In this document: positions 42,313 to 51,610 of the stretch, piece after piece
Layout: each line of letters opens with the position of its first letter
How positions within the stretch are numbered: position 1 is the first letter of the stretch
Assembly: GCA_963816535.1 (NCBI GenBank)
Contig: CAWFKW010000005.1
Coordinates: 81,771-145,770 of the forward strand
DNA: 64,000 nucleotides
From: CAWFKW01 sp963816535
GTDB taxonomy: Bacteria; Bacteroidota; Ignavibacteria; Tepidaquicellales; OLB5
Reading direction: 5' to 3'
Translations under genes and position numbers: made by a program
Notes under the pieces: generated by a model
What the model was told of the DNA's origin: nothing
What the model saw: only the letters and a program-made list of their open reading frames with translations
The model's database searches: none

Positions 42313-43353
42313 TCAGGAAAAGAAAACTTTTGCAACATCATAGAACTTATCTCCCACCGTTTTCAGAGTCTCAACGGCTTCATCGAACGGTATGTCAATA
42401 ATTTCAGTTCCCCTGAGCGCCGCCATTCTGCCGAACTTCCCCGCCTTTATCATTTCCACGGAATGAACTCCGAATCTCGAGCCCAGCACCCTGTCAAATG
42501 CCGTTGGAGAACCTCCCCTCTGAACATATCCAAGAACGACGGACCTTGTTTCAATTCCCGTCTTTCGCTCGATTATGTCGCATAAAATATTCGAGATTCC
42601 GCCAAGTCTTACGTGTCCGAATGCATCAAGCTTTTCATCCTGGACCACTATTTTCGCTTCATGCTGGTCGCTTTCGCTTATTGTCGCGCCCTCCGCTACT
42701 ACGATGATAGAAAACTTCCGCCCTCTTTCACTTCTTCTATCAACAACCTTCAATATTTCAGAAATTTGAATTTCCTTTTCGGGGATGAGTATCAAATCGG
42801 CGCCAGCGGCTATCCCCGAGTGCATTGCGATCCAGCCCGCATGCCTGCCCATCACTTCAACGATCATTACCCTGTGATGTGATTCTGCGGTTGTGTGAAT
42901 CCTGTCAATTGCGTCCATAGCAATATTAACAGCCGTATCAAACCCGAAAGTGTAATCAGTGCCGCTCAGGTCGTTATCTATGGTCTTTGGAACGCCGACT
43001 ACATTAAACCCTTTTTTACTTAACTTATTTGCAACGCCCAGCGTATCTTCGCCGCCGATTGCGACCAGCGCGTCAAGGCCGATCTTCGCAGCGTTATCAA
43101 TAACAGTCTGTTCGCCGTTTTCAAATTTATACGGGTTTGTTCTTGACGTGCCTAAAATTGTTCCGCCTTTTTGAAGTATGCCCGAAACCGAATTCAAATC
43201 CAGATTGAAAACATCAAGATCTATTAGTCCCTTCCAGCCGTTTTCTATCCCAATACATTCCCATTCAAACTGAATGGATTTTCTTACTATTGCCCTGATT
43301 ACAGCGTTCAATCCGGGGCAATCTCCGCCGCCGGTTAATATTCCTACTTTCAT
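42313..43353 (-). CDS. pfkA: 6-phosphofructokinase with PPi-type active-site residues
   Basis: 346 residues. Catalyses phosphorylation of fructose-6-phosphate, the committed step of glycolysis. Motifs: GILTGGGDCPGLNAVIR, IGGEDTLG (100-106), VPKTIDNDL (catalytic Asp126), GFDTAVN, MGRHAGWIA, GYVQRGGSPTAFDR. At the two phosphoryl-donor positions it has Asp103 (GGEDT) and Lys123 (PKTIDND). ATP-dependent E. coli PfkA has Gly at both, while PPi-dependent enzymes have Asp and Lys. So it is likely PPi-dependent, which would also make the step reversible. It belongs to the actinobacterial-like group III by wording. Confidence 0.9.
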   Translation of the reverse strand: MKVGILTGGGDCPGLNAVIRAIVRKSIQFEWECIGIENGWKGLIDLDVFNLDLNSVSGILQKGGTILGTSRTNPYKFENGEQTVIDNAAKIGLDALVAIGGEDTLGVANKLSKKGFNVVGVPKTIDNDLSGTDYTFGFDTAVNIAMDAIDRIHTTAESHHRVMIVEVMGRHAGWIAMHSGIAAGADLILIPEKEIQISEILKVVDRRSERGRKFSIIVVAEGATISESDQHEAKIVVQDEKLDAFGHVRLGGISNILCDIIERKTGIETRSVVLGYVQRGGSPTAFDRVLGSRFGVHSVEMIKAGKFGRMAALRGTEIIDIPFDEAVETLKTVGDKFYDVAKVFFS

Positions 43354-43371
43354 AAAGTTGTATAATTTTGT

Positions 43372-44559
43372 TTAATTCATAATTACGTTCAAAAATAATT
43401 CGGGGCGCATTACTTTCCTTACTGAGAGGTAAACTTCATCCGCTGTAATGTGCTGCATGCACGTGGGTTTGTTGCATCCATAATCATGCCCGAGGTACAG
43501 GCAAGGGCTGCAGAACTTATCGCTTTGGACGGCTACGGCTTCCCTGCTGTACGCGCCCCATTTGACGGGGTTAGTGGGCCCGTGTAATCCGATTGTCCGT
43601 GTTCCAACGCACGCCGAGACATGAAGTATCCCGGTATTGCTGCAGAGCATAAGTTTTGACCGTTCTACCAGGGCTGCAGTTTGCTCAAGAGTATATTTGC
43701 CGGCGGTTAATATAGCAAACTGGGAAATACCTTCGTACAGGCTGCTGCACAAATCGTATTCAAGTTTAGTGCCTGTGATGAGTATCCTTATAGAGTCATC
43801 CGAACGGTACAGTCTTTTTGCGACCTGTATGTAGTTTTCAATTGCCCACTCCCTTGGTTTTCCGTTTTCACCGCAGCCCGGATGGAAACATATCACTGTC
43901 TTATCGGTCAGATTGTTATTAATCCAGAAATCGTCTCTGAATTTCCTGTCTTCTTTTGTCAGAAAAAACTCAAGTTGTAATTCGTCAAAATCATATATGC
44001 CGCTCACCGGAACAATACCAAGCGGGATAAGCAGGTCCATAAAATTCTCCAGTTCATGCTTTGTGCGGCTGTGCTCTATCACCGAATCGTTAATAATGTG
44101 TTTCCACTGTCCTTTGGTTTTGAACCCAATGGAATAATCCTTTCTGGCAAAACATGTTATCATCGAGTTTATTCTCTCCCATTGCCCCCCATCAATTATA
44201 ACTTCATACTTAACCTTACGCAGGTTCTTTATGAATCTGTAAAAATTCAATGGATTCTTAAGGAAATCATACACCCTGCAGTTAATAATTTCGTCTACGT
44301 ACGGTATCTTTTCGATGATTGCGCGGTTAATATCTGAGCACATAAAGGTTATCCTGGCGCCGGGAAATGAAGACTTCAGTTTGCGGAGAGTTGGGATCAA
44401 TAGAATTGCATCGCCAATGGCAGCCAGCTTAATGAAAAGAATATTCTGAATATTCTCAAGCGGAAGCCGCCTCTTTTTTCGGGTGACGAGAGCCAAGAGG
44501 ATCACTATGGGTATTCCAAAATATCGGTCAAAGAATCTGAATATTTTCTTACGGCGCAT
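43372..44559 (-). CDS. Glycosyltransferase family 9 (heptosyltransferase-like)
   Basis: 395 residues. GT9 enzymes add heptose or similar sugars to lipopolysaccharide core on the cytoplasmic face of the inner membrane. N-terminal domain: NILFIKLAAIGDAILLIPTLRKLKSSFPGARITFM. C-terminal donor-binding domain: ICFHPGCGENGKPREWAIENY and SNTGILHVSACVGTRTIGLHGPTNPVKWG. A hydrophobic, basic N-terminal stretch (GIPIVILLALVTRKKRR) may tether it to the membrane. A Cys-rich tail (FCSPCLYLGHDYGCNKPTCMQHI) is typical of a GT9 subgroup. It is 18 bp upstream of pfkA in the same leftward direction. Confidence 0.88.
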   Translation of the reverse strand: MRRKKIFRFFDRYFGIPIVILLALVTRKKRRLPLENIQNILFIKLAAIGDAILLIPTLRKLKSSFPGARITFMCSDINRAIIEKIPYVDEIINCRVYDFLKNPLNFYRFIKNLRKVKYEVIIDGGQWERINSMITCFARKDYSIGFKTKGQWKHIINDSVIEHSRTKHELENFMDLLIPLGIVPVSGIYDFDELQLEFFLTKEDRKFRDDFWINNNLTDKTVICFHPGCGENGKPREWAIENYIQVAKRLYRSDDSIRILITGTKLEYDLCSSLYEGISQFAILTAGKYTLEQTAALVERSKLMLCSNTGILHVSACVGTRTIGLHGPTNPVKWGAYSREAVAVQSDKFCSPCLYLGHDYGCNKPTCMQHITADEVYLSVRKVMRPELFLNVIMN

Positions 44560-44654
44560 TAAATCGGAGCAATATTATTAATTTTCAGGAACAAAAAAGA
44601 AAAAATACTCAATTATGTATATTATATCAATTCAGCTATTTGTATTTTTGGAAT

Positions 44655-45050
44655 ATGACCAAAAAAGACGAAGAAAAACAATTAATTAAGGCTGCAATCA
44701 ACGCAAAGTCAAATTCACACTCGCCACATTCAGGATTTAAGGTCGGAGCCGCCATACTTACACGGAATGGATACATTTTTCCCGGGACTAACGTTGAATT
44801 TGACGCTTTTTCATTGACTGTTTGCGCAGAACGCGCCGCTTTGTTCAATGCAGTTTCAAACGGCGAGAAAGAAGTGACTTCCATAGCAATTGCAACAAGC
44901 TCGAATGCCTTTAAATTCCCATGCGGACTTTGCAGGCAGGCATTAATGGAATTTAACCCGCAGATGCAGGTCATATTAATAACAAAGTCAGGGAAAAGTA
45001 AGAAATTCAAACTTAAAGATATACTTCCAAATCATTTTAAGTTACAATAG
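44655..45050 (+). CDS. cdd: Cytidine deaminase
   Basis: 131 residues from ATG 44655; a TTG five codons upstream is in frame but unneeded. Tetrameric zinc-dependent type: SPHSGFKVGAAILTRNG, GTNVEFDAFSLTVCAERAALFNAV (CAE with zinc Cys and catalytic Glu), and FPCGLCRQALMEF (PCxxC zinc pair). Deaminates cytidine/deoxycytidine in pyrimidine salvage. Thymidine kinase follows 39 bp later on the same strand, giving a small nucleoside-salvage pair. Confidence 0.95.
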   Translation: MTKKDEEKQLIKAAINAKSNSHSPHSGFKVGAAILTRNGYIFPGTNVEFDAFSLTVCAERAALFNAVSNGEKEVTSIAIATSSNAFKFPCGLCRQALMEFNPQMQVILITKSGKSKKFKLKDILPNHFKLQ

Positions 45051-45089
45051 CTATCCTTCTATTTTAAATATTATTAGTCTGAATATATA

Positions 45090-45668
45090 ATGCAGGAAAC
45101 AGAACATTACAGGTATAAACCAAAAGGCCAGATCGAGGTTGTGTGCGGCTCTATGTTCAGCGGAAAGACTGAAGAGCTTATCCGCAGGTTGAGACGAGCC
45201 CAGATCGCAAAACAGCGGGTTGCCATTTTTAAGCCTCATATTGATACAAGGTACAGCGCAGAAGAGATTGTATCGCACAGCGAGCAAAGGATTCCATCAA
45301 CAGTTGTCGAAACGGCCCAGCAAATACTCCTGTTTTCAGTAGATGCCGACGTTATTGGCATCGACGAGGCTCAGTTCTTTGATATAAACCTTGTAGAAGT
45401 GTGCCAAACGCTCGCTGACCAGGGAAAACGGGTCATAGTGGCGGGTCTGGATACCGACTACCGTGGAATTCCGTTCGAACCAATTCCCCAATTGCTTGCT
45501 ATTGCTGAGTATATTACAAAAACGCTGGCTGTTTGCATGAAGTGCGGAGCCCCGGCTAACAGAACGCAGCGCATTACCAAAAACAAAGACCGGGTTCTTG
45601 TTGGGGCAACAGAGTCTTATGAAGCGCGCTGCAGAACATGCTTTGAACCGCCTGAAGACAATGACTAA
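45090..45668 (+). CDS. tdk: Thymidine kinase
   Basis: 192 residues. Type II thymidine kinase: P-loop GSMFSGKTEELIRRLRRA, the lasso-like VSHSEQRIPSTVV, Walker B region VIGIDEAQFFD, GLDTDYRGIPFEPI, and a zinc-binding CMKCGAPANRTQRI with a second Cys pair near CRTCF. Phosphorylates thymidine in salvage. Forms a pair with cdd. The C-terminus (EPPEDND) is short and acidic. Confidence 0.97.
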   Translation: MQETEHYRYKPKGQIEVVCGSMFSGKTEELIRRLRRAQIAKQRVAIFKPHIDTRYSAEEIVSHSEQRIPSTVVETAQQILLFSVDADVIGIDEAQFFDINLVEVCQTLADQGKRVIVAGLDTDYRGIPFEPIPQLLAIAEYITKTLAVCMKCGAPANRTQRITKNKDRVLVGATESYEARCRTCFEPPEDND

Positions 45669-45732
45669 TTACTAATGACAAATTACTACAGAAGAACAAT
45701 CAGGAATTAGCAATGAACGGTTAAAATGAGTA

Positions 45733-46266
45733 ATGAAAAATAAGATCATCACATCATTTGGTTCCGCATTTGTAAACCCTGAAGATGTTTACTATAAAGA
45801 AGTAACTGAGATTGGAAAAGCGCTTGCTGAGAACAGATATACAGTTTGCTCAGGAGGATATGCAGGAACAATGGAAGCGATTTCCAAAGGCGCAAAATCA
45901 GCCGGAGGAAAAACTATAGGCGTTACAGTTTCAACATGGAGCTCAAAACCCAACGATTACTTAGATGAGGTGGTAAAAATGCCGAATCTGATGGAACGAA
46001 TCATGGAACTCATTGCCATTGCAGACGGGTACGTGATTTTTAAAGGCGGAACAGGCACGCTGGTTGAGCTTTCAATCACGCTTGAATTGATGAACAAGAA
46101 TTCTATCCCTGAGAAGCCAATAATATTATATGGCGATTTTTGGAGCGGCGTAATCGAAATACTCAAACAAGATTCTGATAAGCTGTACGGGTTGATAGAA
46201 AGAAACATTCATGCAGCTAAAACTGCATTTGAGGCGGCTGCAACACTGAAGAAGCTGATCATGTAG
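45733..46266 (+). CDS. LOG-family/TIGR00725-like Rossmann protein
   Basis: 177 residues. Rossmann-like fold with the two signature loops VCSGGYAGTMEAISKGAKSA and VIFKGGTGTLVELSITLELM (the PGGxGT-type motif with catalytic-type Glu and an Arg upstream in LMERIMELIAIADGY). LOG family members hydrolyse nucleoside monophosphates to free bases (cytokinin-activating in plants). Near the cdd/tdk pair, so a nucleotide-salvage role is plausible but not shown. Confidence 0.8.
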   Translation: MKNKIITSFGSAFVNPEDVYYKEVTEIGKALAENRYTVCSGGYAGTMEAISKGAKSAGGKTIGVTVSTWSSKPNDYLDEVVKMPNLMERIMELIAIADGYVIFKGGTGTLVELSITLELMNKNSIPEKPIILYGDFWSGVIEILKQDSDKLYGLIERNIHAAKTAFEAAATLKKLIM

Positions 46267-46283
46267 ACAGCTTTGAATTGCAA

Positions 46284-46817
46284 TCAGACCTTGGGCGCCT
46301 CGCTCCCCATTTTCTTCAAAACCAGCGCCGAAAGAAGACTCACAAAAATTCCGATCACAAAAACAGTTAAGACCATTACGAACCCCATTACGATAGGGTT
46401 GCCGTAGAACCCGGACTGCGACTGCAATTCAGCAAGGCGTTTTGTGATTATTTCCTGCGTCTGGCCGCTGTTTATGATCTTATTCTTACTGTAAGCCAAT
46501 AATCTTTGTAAGAGATCGGGCGCCAAGTATTTATAAAGGACAAAGTTGTAAGCCCCGAAAATTAAAGCCGCAACTCCGGATATCTCAAGTCCCTGTCCAA
46601 ATGCATTTCCGAAACTTATCGAGCCGTGGAGGTTTTTATTCCTGTAATTCCTTATTCCAAGATATACGGCAGACAGACACAAGACCATACAAGCGTATCC
46701 AATCAATTCTCCATTCCCAAGATCCATGTTCCTGCCCCAGATAAAATACGGGGTCAGAAAACACAGGATCATTGTAATACCTGCATATGCGCCGTATTTG
46801 AAAGTAATTTTAAGCAT
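46284..46817 (-). CDS. DUF4199 membrane protein
   Basis: 177 residues with four predicted helices: YGAYAGITMILCFLTPYFIWG, LIGYACMVLCLSAVYLGI, ISGVAALIFGAYNFVLY and IVMGFVMVLTVFVIGIFVSLLSALVL. NYRNKNLHGSISFGNAFGQGLEI matches the DUF4199 family common in Bacteroidota. Function unknown. Convergent with the LOG-like gene; 22 bp downstream of the stop of the large protease-barrel gene, so possibly co-transcribed with it. Confidence 0.82.
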   Translation of the reverse strand: MLKITFKYGAYAGITMILCFLTPYFIWGRNMDLGNGELIGYACMVLCLSAVYLGIRNYRNKNLHGSISFGNAFGQGLEISGVAALIFGAYNFVLYKYLAPDLLQRLLAYSKNKIINSGQTQEIITKRLAELQSQSGFYGNPIVMGFVMVLTVFVIGIFVSLLSALVLKKMGSEAPKV

Positions 46818-46839
46818 TGACCGGGAAATGAAAAATCGT

Positions 46840-49800
46840 TTAGAATTTCATCTTGCTGGCGAGGTCTTCAATCGCATCGAAGCTGAACAATATAGTAAAA
46901 TAAAATCTCCATTCCTTTCCGTAGGTAACCAGCTCGTTAGAACTAACCGTGGTCGGGAACAGCCTGCTGAACTGGTCCATGCCGTATGAAGCGTTGAACG
47001 CGAACGATGTCGGATAAACGTAATATGAGAACGATTGCAGCCTAAGCTCAAACCCTACGTCTTTCTTGAAGTCTTTTAGCTGGGTCGCCTTTCCGTCCCA
47101 TGCATTCCCCCAGTCGCCGTAAACTGAAAAGAACAGCTTATCAAAATAGAACTGGAGGAACTGAATGTCAATGTTTTCAGCTACTGGAAACCGATAAGAT
47201 AAATTAGCGGTTGCATAGTGGTTGCCGCCAATTGCATAGAAGGGGTAACCTTTCATTCCCGGGTAGCCGCTTGCGTAATAATCGAAGAAGCTGTCCTGGG
47301 TTTTTCCGAGTATAGAGCCGGCTTTAAGGTTGAGGCTCAACGAGTGCCGGTTATTAAATAATCCAACTGCTTCTAGCCAGTTTGCTTCCAGAGTATGGAA
47401 TTTCGCTTCCTGGAAAGTTTCCACCTGGTTTCCCTGATTATCAAAACTCAGCGTGGGATTCAGGCTGCTAAAATTATAATCATATTTCAGCTTGACCCGT
47501 CTGCCGATCGGGTTAATATCGTCGTTCCTGTTCGGCATGAAGTTGGTATAAGTATAAGACAATGAGAGGTCCCTGCCGGTAAAGTAGTTTGTTGATGATG
47601 CGGGAACCTGAATGTTTGCAGACGGAATAAGAAACGTGCTGAGCTTAGATGAATACTTTGAAAAAGTGAATTCGGCGTTCATGAGATGGTTGGCATTTAT
47701 TATCTTGAATGCCATATTAAAATCAAATTGCAGAAGGTCGTATGTTACATCTACCGGGATAGTATCCAGCCCGGCAACAAGATCGGCATTGGTAACTCTC
47801 GAAATATTGTACCCGGCCAGCGTGAAATGAGGAACAAAGCCAAGCTGCTTTATAAAGAATTTCTTAGCGAACGGCACGCCGTTATCATAATCGAACTGAA
47901 GGAACAAATCGCGTTCAAAATTTCTGTTTATTGAAGCGCCGCCGAAAATCCCCATCTTGCCAAGCACATCCTGCGAGTAAAAATAAAGCCCCGGTTTGAA
48001 TGCATCCATCACTTTTCCCGTTTTGGAATAATTATCAAACCTGATAACCGGAATGATGAACAAAGGCGTGGCAACATTGTTATAGGGAGTACTCTTCAGG
48101 TAAGTTACGGCAGTATCATCAAAATTGCGAAGATTGGGCCAGTCAAAGTTATTTCTTGGCGCCGTGGAGTTTGATGCGTCCTGCTCGGCAATTTTTTTGA
48201 CGACCCTATCCGGTCTTATATATCGCGCATTATTTGATTTTATGGATGCGGTAAGGTCAGAATAATTTTTGATCTGGTTGATCTTGTAACCATCAGATTG
48301 CCAGGATGCAAATGTAAGATTACCGGATGTATCAAAGTCAGGCATAAATGCTCCGCCAAGGCAATTTGTTAATTGTTTAAGATCGTTTTGCCTGTCCATT
48401 ACAGAAGGCATGCGGGCTTCGTTTTGCCAGTCATAACTGTAAATGTTGTATATCCCTGTCATATCTGAAGCAAAGAAAAGCCGGCTTCCGTCTTTAGAGA
48501 ATTCCGGGCAGCGGAAATCAGCGCTGTCGCTTTTGAATATGAATTCTAAGGCGCCGGTATTTACATCAACTTTCGCTAAGCGCCTTGAATCGTTTATGGA
48601 ATAATCAAATACTATGGTCGAACCGTCAGGCGACCACTTTGGAGCATACACCTGTTCCCCGCTCTTAAAGTTCGTTATCTGCTTTATTTCTTTTACCGGC
48701 TTGCCCATTGGGTTTGCAGCTACATACAGGTTTTGGGTTCCGTCATGATTATCTGCAAAACAAATGTTCTTTCCATCTGATGAATAACACGGCGCGTGCG
48801 CCCTTAATCCAAATGTAACCTGCGTTTCTTTATCGTCTGCAATATCGTATTCATATAGGTCAAAAACGCTTTTATCATGTATGGTGGGTTTATTTCGCCT
48901 CGCAAAAAGGATCTTTTTCCCGTCGGGCGACCATGAAAAGCTTGATGCGACTCCTATTATCAACTGTTTATCTTCTTTTTTACCGTCAAGGTAGTGGACC
49001 CAAAGCGAGGCAGAGCCATAATCGTATTCTTTATTTGAAAGATAAGCGATCTTTTTGCCGTCCGGCGAGTACTCGGGGTAATAATTTGCAAAGCCCACTT
49101 TCGCAATTTGTTCGCCTTCAACCAAATGCTGTTTAAGGTCCACTACTCTGCTCGCGTAATCCTTCTGAAGAAATTCCTTCCATTCGTTGTACAGGTCTTT
49201 TCCTGACTTCCCTATAGCGCTTTTGAAAGCGGCATCAATGTTCAAATCCGTAACCCTTCCCATGTACCCTGAGATCTCTCTGAGTTTGTCTTCGCCGTAC
49301 GTTGCCGCTATATATCTTATCAAATTAAAGCCCGAATTGTATATTGACTCGGCTTTATAAGTCGTGGAAGATGCAAATTGTCCCATTTCTTCCCACGTAA
49401 GCAATTTGTTATCGAGCGCGCGCATACGGAGAATCATATCCCTGTGGGAATCCCAGAAATCATAGCCGGTTTGCTGACGCTGGTATTGCGCGGTTCCCTC
49501 AGCGTACCAGGCGGGAACGACAGAACCTGCAAACGGGTAAGAAATAATTGTATTCGGATATCCGTAAAGAACGTCGGGTCTTCTTTCTTTCTCGTAATTT
49601 AAGAACTGGAAATAAATTGACGGTACTTTCTGGGAGAATTTCATAGCTGAAGGAACCTGTATAACGTGTGTGAACTCATGCGTTATAACATTTCTCAGCC
49701 AGTCGTGTGTGCCGCGAAGGTCAAAATCCAGGTTTGACGAAGCAATTTCTATCCTGTTGCCGTAATAATCTGTTGCGCCGTTTGAATAATCTGATTCATC

Positions 49801-50052
49801 ATTTATTATCCATGATGTTTTGTCCTTTGGCGTCCATTGGTAAAGAGAAGTTATCGGCCCGTAAATCTCCTCCGCAATTTTTGCGACAGTGTTGGCTGTG
49901 CGTTCCGTGCCTAAGTGATAGTGCACATAAAAATGAGCGGTTTCAATTGTGCGCCATTCAAGCTGAGGGTTCGGATCGAACTGAGCAAATGAAGTATGGG
50001 CTAATGAAAACGACAATATGGAAAGGACTATGATTTTAACTCTTAATGACAT
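46840..50052 (-). CDS. Metalloprotease / TolB-like propeller / outer-membrane barrel fusion
   Basis: 1070 residues from ATG 50050-50052, which gives a clean signal peptide (cleavage near TSFAQ); an in-frame ATG 23 codons upstream does not. Residues 30-310: peptidase-MA-like domain with ITHEFTHVIQ (His125, Glu126, His129) and AWYAEGTAQY (Glu185), a complete gluzincin zinc site. Residues 330-620: PD40/TolB-type propeller repeats (YYPEYSPDGKKIAYLS, FSWSPDGKKILFAR, YAPKWSPDGSTIVFD, RCPEFSKDGSRLFFASD). Residues 690-1070: beta-barrel with GDWGNAWDG and C-terminal ...SKMKF (terminal Phe), like BamA/surface-antigen barrels. Likely a surface or periplasm-facing protease anchored in the outer membrane. 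Confidence 0.8.
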   Translation of the reverse strand: MSLRVKIIVLSILSFSLAHTSFAQFDPNPQLEWRTIETAHFYVHYHLGTERTANTVAKIAEEIYGPITSLYQWTPKDKTSWIINDESDYSNGATDYYGNRIEIASSNLDFDLRGTHDWLRNVITHEFTHVIQVPSAMKFSQKVPSIYFQFLNYEKERRPDVLYGYPNTIISYPFAGSVVPAWYAEGTAQYQRQQTGYDFWDSHRDMILRMRALDNKLLTWEEMGQFASSTTYKAESIYNSGFNLIRYIAATYGEDKLREISGYMGRVTDLNIDAAFKSAIGKSGKDLYNEWKEFLQKDYASRVVDLKQHLVEGEQIAKVGFANYYPEYSPDGKKIAYLSNKEYDYGSASLWVHYLDGKKEDKQLIIGVASSFSWSPDGKKILFARRNKPTIHDKSVFDLYEYDIADDKETQVTFGLRAHAPCYSSDGKNICFADNHDGTQNLYVAANPMGKPVKEIKQITNFKSGEQVYAPKWSPDGSTIVFDYSINDSRRLAKVDVNTGALEFIFKSDSADFRCPEFSKDGSRLFFASDMTGIYNIYSYDWQNEARMPSVMDRQNDLKQLTNCLGGAFMPDFDTSGNLTFASWQSDGYKINQIKNYSDLTASIKSNNARYIRPDRVVKKIAEQDASNSTAPRNNFDWPNLRNFDDTAVTYLKSTPYNNVATPLFIIPVIRFDNYSKTGKVMDAFKPGLYFYSQDVLGKMGIFGGASINRNFERDLFLQFDYDNGVPFAKKFFIKQLGFVPHFTLAGYNISRVTNADLVAGLDTIPVDVTYDLLQFDFNMAFKIINANHLMNAEFTFSKYSSKLSTFLIPSANIQVPASSTNYFTGRDLSLSYTYTNFMPNRNDDINPIGRRVKLKYDYNFSSLNPTLSFDNQGNQVETFQEAKFHTLEANWLEAVGLFNNRHSLSLNLKAGSILGKTQDSFFDYYASGYPGMKGYPFYAIGGNHYATANLSYRFPVAENIDIQFLQFYFDKLFFSVYGDWGNAWDGKATQLKDFKKDVGFELRLQSFSYYVYPTSFAFNASYGMDQFSRLFPTTVSSNELVTYGKEWRFYFTILFSFDAIEDLASKMKF

Positions 50053-50427
50053 ATAATCTTCTGTTTTTATCAAATAAAAAGAAAATGGCTTTTCGCCGGA
50101 GCGTGAAAAGACAAAACGCAAAGTAAATTGTTATTTTACGTTATATCAATATAAAAAAATATGCGAATTTTGAAAAGAAATGAAACTATAGAAGGTATTT
50201 GTATGCTATATGTCAGCCAGTTTTGTTTATATACTGCACAAATTTAGGCAAGGAAAAGTTAAATTCAAAGTGATAAACGCTATTTAAATTATCATCATTT
50301 GCACGATGAAAGAGCTTTGATATGTCACATAAACTGTTACAACAAAATGGCGCTTTCAATTATATGAATATTTGGCAGCATTCATTAATTTTGAGTCAGC
50401 TTTAATGCTGAAACTATTTTTATCAGG
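50053..50427. other. Intergenic region between divergent protease-barrel and PAS genes
   Basis: 375 AT-rich bases with no supported gene. A short hairpin TCAGC/GCTGA (50396-50411) sits just upstream of the PAS-protein start. Promoters for both genes are expected here; none could be fixed. Confidence 0.5.
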
Positions 50428-51186
50428 ATGTTTTACCTAAAAAACTCAATTTCAAGAATCTACAATAACCCGGCATTTAAGATCGTTTTTACATTCATAT
50501 CGATAGGTTTGATTTACGCGCTCGCTGTTAACTATTCAGTTTCTGCACTAACCGCTGACCCGTCAAAAAACTTCCTGATATGCTCGCTCTACGCGGCAGT
50601 TTTAGTAGTTATATCAGCGCCGATCATTTCATTTACATTGAAAAATAACCTTTTGAAATTCAAAAAGTTGAATAATGAAAATGAATCAGCTTTGAAGAAC
50701 TTAAGGTTGTATTTCGAGGCGGCTCCAACAGGCATCGTCGCAATGGATACAAACTACATCATAAAAGAATGGAACCCGGAAGCGGAAAGAATATTTGGGT
50801 TTGCAAGGAATGAAGTGGCGGGTAAAATATCCTTTAAGAAGATCATTCCACATGATGTTAAGACTCATCTTGAAAGATTTATTGATGTAATTCGAGGCGG
50901 AAATCAGGCGTCTTTAGTGTGCGACATGTTTGATATTAAGAGCGGAAAATGGGCAACATGCCAATGGAGCTTCGTTTCTCTTTATAATGAAAACAAGAAG
51001 TATATCGGGATAATTTGCGCAGTAAACGATATCACTAAGGAAATGAAACATGACACAGCTTCGGCCTCTCCGGCCGGCTTGGATGAAGCAGCGACGGAGG
51101 CAATTGAGCTGCCTGCGAATATATACAATCTGGACGGTTCAAAAGCTGCGAATGCCGAAATGTTGTTAATTTCATCCGGTGCGTAA
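50428..51186 (+). CDS. Membrane protein with a single PAS domain, no output domain
   Basis: 252 residues. Two N-terminal helices (FKIVFTFISIGLIYALAV and FLICSLYAAVLVVISAPIISF) are followed by a short coiled linker and a PAS domain with PAC-like tail: LRLYFEAAPTGIVAMDTNYIIKEWNPEAERIFGF, then VRGGNQASLV-type strands and YIGIICAVNDITKEMKHD. There is no histidine kinase, GGDEF, EAL or methyl-accepting segment after it; the last 45 residues are Ala/Glu-rich with no recognised motif. Either a stand-alone sensor acting through partner proteins or a truncated kinase. The 424 bp that follow do not extend it in another frame that I could see. Confidence 0.78.
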   Translation: MFYLKNSISRIYNNPAFKIVFTFISIGLIYALAVNYSVSALTADPSKNFLICSLYAAVLVVISAPIISFTLKNNLLKFKKLNNENESALKNLRLYFEAAPTGIVAMDTNYIIKEWNPEAERIFGFARNEVAGKISFKKIIPHDVKTHLERFIDVIRGGNQASLVCDMFDIKSGKWATCQWSFVSLYNENKKYIGIICAVNDITKEMKHDTASASPAGLDEAATEAIELPANIYNLDGSKAANAEMLLISSGA

Positions 51187-51610
51187 CTTTTCGGTGGAAA
51201 AGTGCGCTCGCTGCAACGTGACGAAAATTCAGGTTGACAACTTAAATAAAAAATCTCTCTTACTTGCTCTTACGCACATAATCATATTTTGACTCCCGTT
51301 ATCATTTGAATTTTGTTAATCAAGCAGGCCATTATCTGTTTTACCGCTTTTCCAGCGCTTAATGAAATCTGACATTAATCCTTCTTTAGCGGTTCGACAT
51401 CTTAAATACGTACTTTGAATCTATAATTAGCAGGGTATATTATGACCGTACCCTGGAATAAGCGCCGGCCAAATTAGGCGCTATGAATGGAGTCTGATAC
51501 AAAATTTTACCTTTTTCAGGACTTTTTGGCATTTAATATAAAATAAAAGCGTTGTATTTTGAAACTATAAATAACTTCTATTCGTCTTAAATAATATTGA
51601 TAACATTCAA
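51187..51610. other. Intergenic region upstream of the tolC-macAB operon
   Basis: 424 bases without a gene. Two adjacent hairpins occur: CAGGGTA/TACCCTG (51431-51455, 11-nt loop) and AGCGCC/GGCGCT (51461-51482, 10-nt loop). They lie 130-180 bp before the tolC start and could be a PAS-gene terminator (though no T-run follows) or part of the operon's control region. Confidence 0.5.
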
